Assembly (NCBI GenBank): GCA_943736015.1
Contig: OX031063.1
Span: 5,995,001 to 6,059,000, forward strand
From: Tridacna crocea
Taxonomy: Eukaryota; Mollusca; Bivalvia; Cardiida; Cardiidae
Direction of reading: 5' to 3'
Length of the DNA stretch: 64,000 bases
Positions 45,770 to 55,850 of this stretch are shown here, piece by piece. Every line of letters starts with the position of its first letter. Within the stretch, counting starts at the first letter, position 1. A model generated the notes under the pieces. That model did no database searches and had not been told where the DNA came from. It saw only the letters and a program-made list of their open reading frames with translations. The translations under genes were made by a program, and so were the position numbers.

Positions 45770-46510
45770 TGAATTTAACACTTTACCCACATAATTTTAC
45801 ATGAAAGCAATTGTCATTTCTTAATTAGAAACAGAAAATAACACTTATTTAAACATGTGCTTATTTTAAACTTAGGATCAGTATCATTAAAACGTCTTTC
45901 CCATTCAAAAACATTACATTACCAGTGGTAACACTTATTCTAAATATGTTGATATCACTGAAAGTTCAGTTCAAAATGGAACTTCTATGTGAGTGTAGCC
46001 ATTGATTAAAAAATTTTACAACCATTTAAAAGTTTTTGGTTTTCTTTTCCCCTAAAACACAGGAAAACAGTAGTAATATGTCACTTATGTTAAATATTTT
46101 ATCAAATGTTCAAAATAAAACACATAACAAGTTGACAAGTAACACTTGTCCTAAATATGCTATTGTCACTAGAAATGTTTGTCCAAAATCAAACATATGA
46201 TAACATCATGAGTGAACACTTATCATAAAATATGCTATTATCAATGATAGTTTTTGTCCCAAGTCAAACAAATTACAACAGTGGCAAGTATCACTTATTC
46301 TAATTATGTTAACATCACTAAATGATTTTGTCCAAAATCAACCACATGACAATACAAGACGTGTGACATTTATCTTAAAATATTCCATCATCACTCCAAC
46401 TTTTGTCACAAATTCAGCACATAATAACGTACTGAGTGTTGCACTTATAATGAAATACTTTTACATTGCTGAAAAATTTTGTCCCAGTTCAAATACATGA
46501 CATAACTAAA
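45770..46510. repeat. Decayed ~75-bp tandem array
   Basis: The motif AACACTTATYCTAAATATG recurs with its CACTT at 46143, 46217, 46291, 46367 and 46442 (period 74-76). Older copies lie at 45842, 45932 and 46082. Each unit also has TTTTGTCCAAAATCAAACA. Confidence 0.75.
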
Positions 46511-46895
46511 GCTATCACTAAAGGTGATTATACTCCCCACCAGCTCCTTGTCCCAAAAATAGGTCTTTGTCAAAGAATGCAGAATGGTTTAGTACATAAT
46601 TATGTAAGAGTTGAAAAAAGTTCAAGATGAGATAATTCCGTAAAAAATTTCAGTAGGGTCATGAAAATTCCACATGCAAAACTTCATATATATATAGGAA
46701 CACTGTGTGTAAATTTGAGTTCAGTACATGAAAAACTGTTGGAGAACTGTTTCAGACAAATTTGTGTCTAGGGATAGACAGAAGGACAGACAGATGGACA
46801 GACAGCCATGGTGATTCCAGTATACCCCCCTCAACTTTGCTGTGGGGGCCTCTCCACTATGTTGTGGGGGCCTCTTCACTATGTTGTGGGGGGTA
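46506..46895 (+). repeat. Dispersed repeat, CTAAAGCTATCACTAAAGGTGA...GGGGTATA type
   Basis: It begins with a short hairpin around AGCTATCACTAAAGGTGAT and contains a GACAGACAGATGGACAGACAG stretch. It closes with CCCCTC/GGGGGCC repeats and GGGGGTATAG. The related copy at 56853-57003 has the same order of parts. Confidence 0.5.
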
Positions 46896-46923
46896 TAGAA
46901 GGAGTGATGCTAATCTTTTAATA

Positions 46924-47122
46924 TGTAACTCTTTACCAAATGACATAATTTTACACTAGTCCAAATCTGAAGCATTTGCAGACGACAAAATTCACTACCG
47001 TTAGTCAAAAACTGAAATTTCTTTTGGGAGGGGAAGAAAACATTGTGGGAAAAAAAGAAAATGCTGGTTACCAGCATTTTCTCCATTACACAATGTTTGC
47101 AGAAGGTTTCTTTCTCAGGGTG
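46924..47122. mobile_element. P1 MITE, right end truncated
   Basis: TAACTCTTTACCAAATGAC and the GAAAATGCTGGTTACCAGCA centre. It ends at TTTCTTTCTCAGGG. Confidence 0.75.
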
Positions 47123-47255
47123 GGCCAGTAAAATGTTACCACTTTTTGATCATACATAAGTTTTTGACAAGAGAACTTACTTGAAGGAAATTCTATTTAC
47201 AAACTAGTCACAGAGGCATCAAATTAATCTTTGATGTCAAAGGTTTCCCACACAG

Positions 47256-47481
47256 TTAACCCTATCCCAAACAACAAATTTTAGACTCTTCTAAACTTAG
47301 AGTTTGCAGACGACAATTTCAAATTTGATAAAAATGGCAGAAAGTTCTCCAAATGGGTAGAAAAAACTGTGGGAAAAGGAGAAATTGCTGGTAACGAGCA
47401 ATTTCTCCTTTTCCCACAGTGTTTTCAAAAGACTTGTACTGCAGACATGTAAAAACACGGGCCTGTTTGGGAAAGGGTTAA
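47256..47481. mobile_element. P3 TTAA MITE
   Basis: TTAACCCTATCCCAAAC to GTTTGGGAAAGGGTTAA, 226 bp. The central hairpin GGAGAAATTGCTGGTAACGA combines P1- and P3-type bases. Confidence 0.85.
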
Positions 47482-47509
47482 ATAACTGATGGCAGTCAGT
47501 TATTTAACT

Positions 47510-47793
47510 GTATGGAAAACAGTCATACTGTTTTCGTTATCTACAAATGCTTTGACTTTGGACAAATCTCAAGTTTTGTCGTCTAATAACTGACAAAGTA
47601 CTGCTGTATGTCAGCCAACAATGGAAGCAGTTGTAGGGGACCAAACTAAATGTGACCCCAAAATTGAAGTTTTGTGTTTAGAAGAAGAGAAAAATCTTTT
47701 GTAGGAAATGGAGGAAATGCTGGTTACCAGCATTTTATCCTTTTCCCACAATGCTTTAAAAAGCTTTTCCATGGGATGGTCTATAAATGGCTT
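47510..47793. mobile_element. P1 fragments
   Basis: A right end (CTACAAATGCTTTGACTTTG) is followed by a decayed copy with GAAATGCTGGTTACCAGCAT. Confidence 0.6.
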
Positions 47794-47799
47794 TAACAA

Positions 47800-48464
47800 G
47801 GAAAACAGTGTAGCTTATGTAAAGAGAATTTTTCAAACAAAAATGCCCTAGAATAAGTGATATCTGACCAGGGCCTGGTTTCACAAAAAAGACTAATATC
47901 TTTTATTTTTCTCAAATCCACTAATGTATTCACTTTCAGCTCTGCTGATTTTGAAACAAAATGCAAGGTAATGTGGTTAAACCTTCTGTCAACATAGTCA
48001 TTGTCTGCTTGCAAAAACTTTGACATTCTGTAATATGTCTGTTATTATTAAGATATTTACTTTAAACTTAGACAAATTTCTTACTATCAAAAGGGAATTC
48101 TATAAAACATGGGCAGGTAATTATCAGGGTATTTTAATACAATTATGCCCCCTTTTTTACCTAGAATTTTCGGTAAAATTCAAACACTTGCAGCCCAGAA
48201 TTGGCACCTAATGTGATGTTCTTGTTTGAATATAGTTCAGTTTGCTGTTTTGATAATATTTCACTAACATTTACAGACTAAAAAGGAACATTCTCAAATC
48301 CTGAACTGATAGAATCTTTGAGTGAATCTTCAATTGAGTGAAGTATGTTTATTCTGCTTAGTTAAGTCAACACAGAATTCAAGCACGTTACTTAAGTCTG
48401 CATAAGTTACTTATTTCTGCATACGTAAAATGCCTCTCATATATCAAACACAACCTACATTACA
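47800..48464. other. Between ADCY9 and neighbouring repeats, no feature seen
   Basis: AT-rich, no exon or RNA gene. ADCY9 3' UTR could reach here: TTTATT (minus AATAAA) at 48348-48353 is a possible but distant poly(A) signal. Confidence 0.35.
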
Positions 48465-48662
48465 CTAGAGGCCCTTGAGGGCTTGAATCGCTTTACTTTT
48501 TAGATGACTACTTTTCCTTTACTACTTGTGGTTTGTTTTTTTTCAAAATTAATAGGATTCATGCTATTGATCAACGTAAACAACAGAAAGACAGATGGAT
48601 AGACCAATGACAGAAGCTTTGCCATGACATAAGCTCTGCTGGCTTTCAGCCTGTAGAGCTAA
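48465..48662 (+). mobile_element. Short Helitron-like deletion derivative
   Basis: The decayed 5' end AGGCCCTTGAGGGC and the 3' end TGGC-TTT-CAGCCTGTAGAGCTAAAA are only ~200 bp apart. The tandem core has been lost. Confidence 0.45.
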
Positions 48663-48792
48663 AAATGAGTGTGTTTTAGCAGATTTGAGCAAACTAAAAT
48701 GCATTTTTTTTGTGACATCTGGTCCTAATCATTTTACTAGACAGTAAACTCTTTACCTAATGACCCCAAAAAATTTTAAACTCATCCATATT

Positions 48793-49190
48793 AACCCTGT
48801 AGCACACAATTCCAAGCCTCAACAACCCTGATGGAGAAGGACTTATGAAAACATTGCGGGAAAAGGAAAAAATGCTGGTAGCCAGCATCTTTTTCCTTTT
48901 CCAACAGTGTTTTCTATTTTATCAAATAAAGAAAATTCCATTTTTAGCAACACATACTTGTCTGCAAGGGCTTTCAATTTGGACAGGTCATCATCTTTGT
49001 TGTGTGGTACAGAGTTTTTAGAAGCAATAGTACAAATAACAAATTAAGTGTTGCTTCTTAAAAGGATAGAAAACATTGTGAGGAAAAGAAAAAAATGCAA
49101 GTAATCCAGCACTTAAAATTTTTCCCCATTGCTTTCTAAGGCCTTCTTCCAACAATTCTTGAAGACATAAGATCATTTGGTAAAGGTTTA
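48793..49190. mobile_element. P1 MITE and decayed copy in the ADCY9 3' flank
   Basis: 48793-49018 (CCCTGTAGCACACAATTCC, GAAAACATTGCGGGAAAAGG, end TGTGTGGTACAGAGTT), then a weak copy to 49190, within 75 bp of the ADCY9 stop codon. They probably form part of its 3' UTR. Confidence 0.65.
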
Positions 49191-49262
49191 AACATGGTTA
49201 CAACACTGTCACATCAACCAACCATCAGAATCATGGTATGGTAACTGATGCACGATAACAAG

Positions 49263-50983
49263 TTACTCCCAGGGCCAGGATGCCCCATCCTTAGTTCTGG
49301 AGTATAAGAAGGTCCGCATGACCCCTTTGCCCTTTACAGTGATCTCCCCTCGGTACTCAAATTCCATCTTGTCTCCCAAAGCCTGGGCACAAGCTTCAGG
49401 CACTTGGATTCTTTCAGCTACCCCGGTTGAATACATGCGGCTTGCAATGTTCACTGTATCCCCCCAAATATCATACAGCAGCTTTGTGGTGCCAATAACA
49501 CCAGCTGTAACCTCACCAAAATTAAATCCTATGTTCATGATAAAGTCAAAATTGAATAAGCTATCATTAAATCTACTTATACAGTTCTGTAACTCTGTAC
49601 TAAATTCAAGCAGAGCATATAGATGTGATTTTGGATTCCCATTCTGACCCCTGGATATCTCGTTCAGACCAGATGCTGCCATGAATGTGCTAGAAATGGT
49701 TTTAATCTTTTCAACATCTTTAAAGCGTTTTTCATCCAGTAAGTCCTCATAATCGCTTACAAGTTCATTTAATACCCTAAGAAACTCACGACCCCCTTCG
49801 TAGGATTCATCATAGATTTCATTGAAATTAACAATGGCTGCAAAAATCACTCCCACATCTGTGTGGTTTTTGGAATACTTTGATGTTTCCCGTACAACTT
49901 CAGAGACGTGGGGCGGGATAATGTTATGCAGTAGCCAATCAGCTTGATCCTTGTTTTCTTGCATGATCTGCTTGTACTCCCAAGCTTGTGCATCACCATG
50001 GTAATTGAGACGGTAGCTGATTTCTGATTCACGGTTCAAAAATCCGATGAGAAAAACCAGAAGCAACATGTCAATGATTATCTCAAAGAATGTGTAGGAC
50101 TGGACAATGTGTAGCCCAGAGAAGAGAGGTATGTAAGCCTTACTTGAAATGTTCATGTTACTGTTGTCATCTGTTACATTGGGAAATGAGCTGTTAGCAA
50201 TCACAATCTGGGTTGCTGTTACAGGAGATATGGTCGAAACAGATACGTCAACGTATGTGGTACATTTCACAACAGTGATCAACACTATCAATACAACACC
50301 AGCGAGAAACACAATAATGGACTTCATCCAAGAGCTCAGGGTTGTAAAGTTGGTATAATGAACTAAAGAGACAATAATACAGAAACAGAAGAATCTGTCT
50401 GTCCATTCTGAACTTTGCATCAGATTGCAAGAAAAGTTAACAAACACTGCAAGTAATGGTAAGCTAGCAATAACCGCACCCAGGAAATTGCGCAGATACC
50501 ATCCAGATGTGACGTTCATCATTTTGTTCCAGAAACCTTTCTCCTTGTTTTCCGCTTGTTTAATGGCCATATAACCTCTGATGATGTTCAGGATCTCAAG
50601 AAAGAGTGACACACAGAAAAATATGATCCATGGTGTCTGCATGTCAAACACGACAAAGCAAAAAATAGACACGATAATAAACACAACAAACGATACGATA
50701 ATCTCAAGAAATGAGAGGTATATCGGTGCTGAAATGGTTCGCTGGGTATGCTCTTCCCCCAGGTAATGGTCACGATAATTCTCCTCAAGGTTTTTGTCCG
50801 TAAAGGCCAATGTGAACTGGTTGATGGGTGGTTTATAAAGATACTCTTTGTCTTTGATTCCTTCCTGGATACATTTCACAATGTGGAGGTCCATGGTTTT
50901 ATTCACATCAGAGTGATGGTTGATGTTGCGTATCTTTGAGAAGGTTTGGTTCATCGGCTCTAGACTTATATCATACATCTCAC
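49263..50983 (-). CDS. ADCY9: ADCY9-type adenylyl cyclase, terminal exon (M2 + C2)
   Basis: A 1721-base last exon. The acceptor TTATTTGCAG lies just before GTGAGATG and the stop is TAA. It encodes 573 residues; counts below start at the first full codon. Residues 1-75 are the end of C1b with the ADCY9-like KPPINQF segment. Six membrane helices lie at about 84-112, 115-135, 162-188, 194-214, 218-240 and 293-314, with a glycosylatable extracellular loop (NSS, NVT, NIS) before the last. The C2 catalytic half follows (about 345-562), with WLLHNIIP, YSKNH, VIFAAIVNF, EKIKTI (Lys427), YDIWGDTVNIASR (Asp504, Asn511, Arg515) and VKGKG. The IGTTKLLYDIWGDTVNIASRM signature is typical of ADCY9 rather than other membrane cyclases. 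It converts ATP to cAMP at the plasma membrane together with the C1a half, encoded upstream. The C-terminal tail after C2 is only about 11 residues, far shorter than in mammals. Confidence 0.95.
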
Positions 50984-51047
50984 CTGCAAATAACAATAAA
51001 CAATAATCTTTTGAGGAAAAAAAGCTTTTATTGTTTGTGCTTGGCAC

Positions 51048-51276
51048 TTAACCCTTTACCCGATATGGCATTTATATAGCATCTCTAATTGACTCTAAAT
51101 GACAGCAAGGATGAAGCCGTTTCTTATGTGTAAATGACACCTTTTGAAAGCATAGAAAACATTGTGACAAAAGGTGAAATTGCTTGTCACGAGCAATTTC
51201 ACCTTTGGCCACAATTTTTTCCAAAGGCCCCTACAAGCAGTGTGCAAAAATGAGTATCTATGGAGTAAAGGGTTAA
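51048..51276. mobile_element. P2 MITE upstream of the ADCY9 terminal exon
   Basis: 229 bp with TTAA at both ends, 65 bp beyond the exon acceptor, hence in the intron close to the branch-point region. Confidence 0.88.
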
Positions 51277-51302
51277 TACTCTGTTATTCCTTTTTTAAAG
51301 CG

Positions 51303-51490
51303 CATATGGCTTGCAACACACCAAAACATTCAAATATTTGCATAAAGTGTTGTCTCAGATTAGCCAATGCACTTTGCGCAGGCTAACCCAAGACAACACT
51401 TTCCATTCTAATGTGTTTCTCTTTTTTGCCAAAGTCTACTGCAACACAAAATCTAATGTAATCGCAAAGCGCCATCCTGCGCAGATTGCT
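51303..51490. mobile_element. Rearranged copy of the 260-bp MITE
   Basis: GGCTTGCAACACACC, CATAAAGTGTTGTCTCAGATTAGCC and TGCGCAGGCTAACCC modules are present. The right half is incomplete. Confidence 0.55.
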
Positions 51491-51492
51491 TA

Positions 51493-51719
51493 TTAACCCT
51501 TTTCCAAACGACAAAATTTTAGACTGGTCCAAATTGAAAGCACTTGCAGACAACAAAATTAATGTTACCCAAAAAGCAAAATTTGTTTCCAGCAGGGAAG
51601 AAAACATTGTGGGAAAAGGAGAAAATGCTGGTTACCAGCATTTTCTCCTTTTTCCACAATGTTTTCAAAAAGCTTCTCTCTCAAGGCCATAAACCAGGGC
51701 TCGTTTGGTAAAGGGTTAA
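51493..51719. mobile_element. P1 TTAA MITE
   Basis: TTAACCCTTTTCCAAACGAC to TTTGGTAAAGGGTTAA, near-perfect hairpin. Confidence 0.88.
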
Positions 51720-51729
51720 AGAAAAATTG

Positions 51730-52070
51730 CACCATTTCAGTTACACTGATATTGTTGTTTGCAAATGCTTTCTATTTGGATAGGTCTAGAGCTTTGTCAT
51801 AAGTTAATGGGTTGAAATAGCCCAAGCAATAGAAAGTGCTGTTGATAAAGTAGAAGAAAATTGCAGAAACCTTTTCCTCGGGGTTGTTATAAAGTTGTTG
51901 GTTATTTCTCTACCACACAACAAAATGTTGGAAAGGTCTAAATTGAAGGTATGAGCTGGCAACAGTTCAGATGTAATTAAAATAATTGAATTTATCTTTA
52001 TCAATTTTTTAAAAAAGGCTTTTTTCCAGGTCATTGAAACCCAGGATCATTTGGTAAGGGATAAAAGACT
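51730..52070. mobile_element. Decayed P1 fragments
   Basis: TGCAAATGCTTTCTATTTGG, CTCTACCACACAACAAAATG and ATCATTTGGTAAGGG are recognisable. Confidence 0.5.
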
Positions 52071-52146
52071 CATTTCATTACCTCTAAAAAATCTTGACTA
52101 GACAATTTCCTGGACATCTGCATGAAGTATGGCAAATAAATATGTC

Positions 52147-52695
52147 TTAAAGGTGGGTATTTAGAATTTTCACATCACATCAAATAAAAAAATATATATA
52201 TATCACTGAAATTTATATGAAAAAACAATACAAATTATCAATAATTAAGAATCATAAAATTACAAAAAAAAATTTTTTGGATGGTATTCCCTTAAAAGGC
52301 TACGCAGCCTCTTAAGCTATTTTTAGATTTCGCGCCAAAAATTTAAAAAAGCATTGTGGGAATGTTAAGTGACTGGCACATGACTAATGACGCTTAAATT
52401 CTATTACATAATAAACATGTAATTATTTTTCATAAAACCTTCCACAGACACTATGTTTGAAGTTTTGTCTGTGTAACTCCGGTATGTATATAAGCAAGTT
52501 GCTCATGTAAAAATAGAACATGTTTCCTACCGATGTCGACCTGGGCCGTAGTAAATCTCCAATTTCTGTTGTTTTGGGATGGTTTTCAACTACTGGGGTT
52601 TTATGAATGAACATTATAAGGCTTTGGGAGTATAAGAATGATATTTTTGTATTTTTGTAAAATTCTCGTCCCCAAATCTGAAGGGCCACCTTTAA
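52147..52695 (-). mobile_element. L547, uninterrupted minus copy
   Basis: It begins TTAAAGGTGGGTATTTAG and ends AGGGCCACCTTTAA. It contains the two intact TTAA sites (52292-52295 and 52365-52368) that are occupied in the copies at 37643 and 24146. Confidence 0.75.
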
Positions 52696-52841
52696 GTTTG
52701 ACACATATATATCTGTACAAAGTTGAGGCAAAAGCAGAACCTACAAGTAATTGTGCCTTTTGTTCTTGTGAAATTATTTTCAAAAACAGTTACGACAAAG
52801 TTTTAGACTTGTCCATGTTTAAAGAATTTGCAGATGACAAA

Positions 52842-53073
52842 TTCACCCTTTCCCAAACGACAAATTTTAGACCCTTCCAAACTGAAAGACTTTGCAGACG
52901 ACAATTTCAACTTTGATGAAAATGGCCAACAGTTCTCCAAACCGGTATAAACACTTTGGGAATAGACGAAATTGCTCCTTATGAGCAATTTCTCCTTTTC
53001 CCACAGTGTTTTCGAAAGACTTATACTGCAGACACGTTAAAACCTGTAAAGAGCCTGTTTGGGAAAGGGTTAA
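52842..53073. mobile_element. P3 MITE immediately left of the TRIM
   Basis: TTCACCCTTTCCCAAACG to GTTTGGGAAAGGGTTAA. It is nested within a P1 copy whose left piece precedes it. Confidence 0.82.
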
Positions 53074-53081
53074 ATGTGTCT

Positions 53082-53609
53082 TGTTACGGGAGACCACTCC
53101 TTCCTGCATGGCATACTCCCGATTTAAATACAATACCTGGCTACTGCGTCAGGGAGATATCTCTTTGGCTCAGTGGTTAGGTTATTGGCTTTGCGTCCGG
53201 GAGTTCGGAGTTCGAATCCCGCTCCGATCCTTATTTCTGCCATGCATTTATTCATTTGTTTCTTTGTTGCGGACTTCGTTCGTAAGATGGGGGCTCGTCC
53301 GGGATTGGCCATTGAGCCATTAGTCCCATTTGTTGTCCAAAATCGGACTTCCTGCCTAATAAGGCTTCGAGTCATCAATAAATGATGACTTTAAGAGGGG
53401 GTGTGTTACGGGAGACCACTCCTTCCTGCATGGCATACTCCCGATTTAAATACAATACCTGGCTACTGCGTCAGGGAGATATCTCTTTGGCTCAGTGGTT
53501 AGGTTATTGGCTTTGCGTCCGGGAGTTCGGAGTTCGAATCCCGCTCCGATCCTTATTTCTGCCATGCATTTATTCATTTGTTTCTTTGTTGCGGACTTCG
53601 TTCGTAAGA
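53082..53609 (+). mobile_element. Intact miniature LTR retrotransposon (TRIM) with tRNA-like LTRs
   Basis: Two LTRs of 206 bp (53082-53287 and 53404-53609), identical base for base as read, flank a 116-bp interior. The interior starts at once with TGGGGGCTCGTCCGGGAT (53288-53305), an exact 18-nt complement to the 3' end of tRNA-Pro as used by murine-leukaemia-type retroelements. It ends in a purine tract AAGAGGGGG, a polypurine-tract candidate. The element is flanked by a 4-bp duplication GTCT (53078-53081, 53610-53613). There is no coding capacity, as expected of a TRIM mobilised in trans. Each LTR contains a tRNA-like module with A and B boxes. Identical LTRs imply recent insertion or recent gene conversion. 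Confidence 0.9.
53166..53219 (+). promoter_or_regulatory. Pol III-type A and B boxes in the 5' LTR
   Basis: TGGCTCAGTGG (53166-53176) fits the A-box consensus TRGYNNANNNG at every position. AGTTCGAATCC (53209-53219) matches the B box (GWTCRANNC core). The spacing is that of a tRNA gene, and the sequence between resembles D-loop, anticodon and variable regions. The same pair recurs at 53488-53541 in the 3' LTR and, diverged, in the solo LTR at 36626-37553. Confidence 0.75.
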
Positions 53610-54037
53610 GTCTCCAAAAAGGAAATTTCATTTTAGAAGGGGTAGAAAACATCAAGGAAAAAGGAGAAATTGCTGGTTACCAGTATTTTCTCCATTTTCC
53701 ACAATGTTTTTAACAGCTTTCTCCCTCAGGATTATTAAACTCCAGCTTGTATGGTAAAGACTGTGAACCAATAGCAAACACTATCAACCACAGTCTGCTT
53801 TTACTGAAACAATGTAGACAAAGGAAACTAAGAAATTCCAATTATCTGGATCTTATTCTACACTGAAAGTCTACACCAGGTTTTCTCTGTGCTATAAAGG
53901 TTAATAAGCTTTTGGCAGAATGGAGAAGATGCTGATTTAGAGAATTGATCTATTACCCCTCCATACACACATGCCATCCTAATATACATTGAATTCTTTT
54001 CAATTTTGATGATTTTTAAATTTCATTCTAAAGCAAA

Positions 54038-54226
54038 TCAACCCTTTACCAAACAATGCCTGGTTTTTAAAAATCTCAGAAAGAAGCCTTTTGAAGACAC
54101 TGTGGGAAGAGGAGAAAATGCTGTTAAACCAGCATTTTCTCCTTTTCCCACAATGTTTTCTACCTCGCCTGGAAACAAATTTCAATTTTTCAAAGTCTAA
54201 AATTTTGTCATTTGGTAAAGGGTTAA
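54038..54226. mobile_element. P1 MITE flanked by a 45-bp direct repeat
   Basis: CAACCCTTTACCAAACAATG to TTTGGTAAAGGGTTAA. The sequence CATTGAATTCTTTTCAATTT occurs just before (53988) and just after (54230). Confidence 0.75.
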
Positions 54227-54469
54227 TATCCATTGAATTCTTTCAATTTTGATGATTTTAAAATTTCATTGTAAGGTAACGGGACAACAGTTACTGATCT
54301 TTGTAATTCATGCTTGGTGACAACTTTCTGACACACAAACACAGACAATTTCAAACAGAACAAACAGATACACAGACAGACAAGAAAACAGACATCTATA
54401 CATCCACCAACAACATACACACAAGACATGTTCCTTAGATAGTCACACCTCTTTACAACACAGCAAAAT

Positions 54470-54715
54470 TTAACTCTTTATCACACAATCCCAACTTTTG
54501 ACTACCCTGAGAAAGAAGCCTTTTGAAAACGTGGAAAAAGGAGAAAATGCTGGTAACCAGAATTTTCTCCTTGTTACAAGCATTTTCTCCTTTTCCCACT
54601 ATGTTTTCTAACCTTCCCAAACCAAGTTTCAAATTTTTAGTCACTTTTATTTTGTCATCTGCAAATGCTTTCGATCTGGGCAAGCCTAAAATACTGTCGT
54701 TTGGTAATGAGTTAA
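54470..54715. mobile_element. P1 MITE with duplicated hairpin arm
   Basis: TTAACTCTTTATCACACAAT to TTTGGTAATGAGTTAA. CATTTTCTCCTT occurs twice (54560-54595). Confidence 0.78.
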
Positions 54716-54859
54716 GCAAGTACCTTTGGGATACTACAAGTGGCAATGATAGGACAAATGCTTTCTTAAAAGAAGTGCTTGCTTAATACAGTGTATTTCA
54801 GCAATATATACATTCTTTTGGGGGTCAATACAGTTTTATGCTTGAATACAGGTTAGGTG

Positions 54860-55130
54860 CATAATGATAAATCTACACCACATGACAAAATTCTTATCTC
54901 TAATCAATGCATTTGCAGAAAACACATTAAGTGTTGTTAAAATGGGGAGATTTGCCTTTGATGGGCTAGACAACCAAAAATTTGAGAATGGATAAAATGC
55001 TAGTTACTAGCACAGTCTCTTTTCTCCATACTAGCACTGTCTCTTTTCTCCACAATTCTTTTGAAAGTCTTTTACCTCAAGTCATGAAAAGATAAAACAT
55101 GAAAAGGCTTGTGTGGCAAAGGCTTTGGAG
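54860..55130. mobile_element. Strongly decayed P1 MITE
   Basis: AATGCATTTGCAGAAAACAC, GAGAATGGATAAAATGCTAG and TTGTGTGGCAAAGG. A short CTAGCACTGTCTCTTTTCTCC duplication is near 55010. Confidence 0.45.
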
Positions 55131-55182
55131 AACATAATTATACCAGAGCTCCAGATAAAACATAGTGGTGGTATTCTAAATC

Positions 55183-55286
55183 AATTATTTCTCTTTGAAA
55201 CCCTATGTTGTGGGTACTCATTAGAATCGTCTTTATGAGACGATTCTAATGAGTACCAACAATATAGGGTTTAGAGGAAAATAATA
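55183..55286. repeat. ~100-nt hairpin with 35-bp core stem
   Basis: AAACCCTATGTTG...CATTAGAATCGTCT pairs with AGACGATTCTAATG...AATATAGGGTTT around TTATG. The stem has small internal mismatches, resembling a miRNA precursor or a tiny foldback element. Confidence 0.75.
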
Positions 55287-55850
55287 AATATTTTCAATTT
55301 TGAAATCAAGTTCACCCTCTCTATATGGAGGTCTGAATTACCATCATTGTTTCATAATCTATGATACATAAAACACAGGGTTCAACAAAACAAAAGCAGA
55401 CAAACAAGGTAGAAACAGGAATCCAGTGGTATACCTTGGATAAAAGAGAGAGATAAGATTGGGGTTCAATATTTGCAGAAGAGCAAAACCTGTCACCAGC
55501 AAGGGGGGGAAGAATTCAAGTGCACTGTCAGTTTAAATTTTATGCGCCATTACAATGTCAAAATCTGAATCAGAATATAACCGAAACTCTTACTAAAATT
55601 CTAACTCAGTTATTTTATTAAATAAAACAATCCAGTTAAAGTCTAAATCAGATATATAATTGCAAGTTTTTGTAAAAACCCAAATTACGGTAGTTACATA
55701 ATGGAATCTTTTTGGCCAAAATCTAATCAATTACAAATTGAACTGTTTTTGTCAAAATCTAATTCAGTTATAATAATGAAATGTTATAGTAACAATTTGC
55801 TCTTTACTTCACAATTCCAAGTTTGTTACATGCAATTTCTCCACAATGCT

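Larger units (their letters stand above)
52780..53757. mobile_element. P1 MITE holding a P3 MITE and the TRIM
   Basis: The left part 52780-52841 (ACAAAGTTTTAGACTTGTCC, TTTGCAGATGACAAA) and right part 53614-53757 (GGGGTAGAAAACATC, ATTGCTGGTTACCAG, TATGGTAAAG) enclose P3 (52842-53073) and the TRIM. Confidence 0.7.

Noticed and set aside
53160..53230. Functional tRNA gene
   Set aside because: A and B boxes are present, but a proper acceptor stem and cloverleaf cannot be closed and the sequence is duplicated in both LTRs. It is a tRNA-derived promoter module.
53288..53305. Evidence of an endogenous gammaretrovirus from the MLV-like primer site
   Set aside because: tRNA-Pro priming is used by many retroelements. 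The LTRs and interior show no retroviral gene and the element is 528 bp.
53124..53713. Overlapping 60-105-residue frames with CMAEIRIGAGFELRT or the reverse
   Set aside because: They are translations of the TRIM LTRs, including the tRNA-like part. The element is non-coding.
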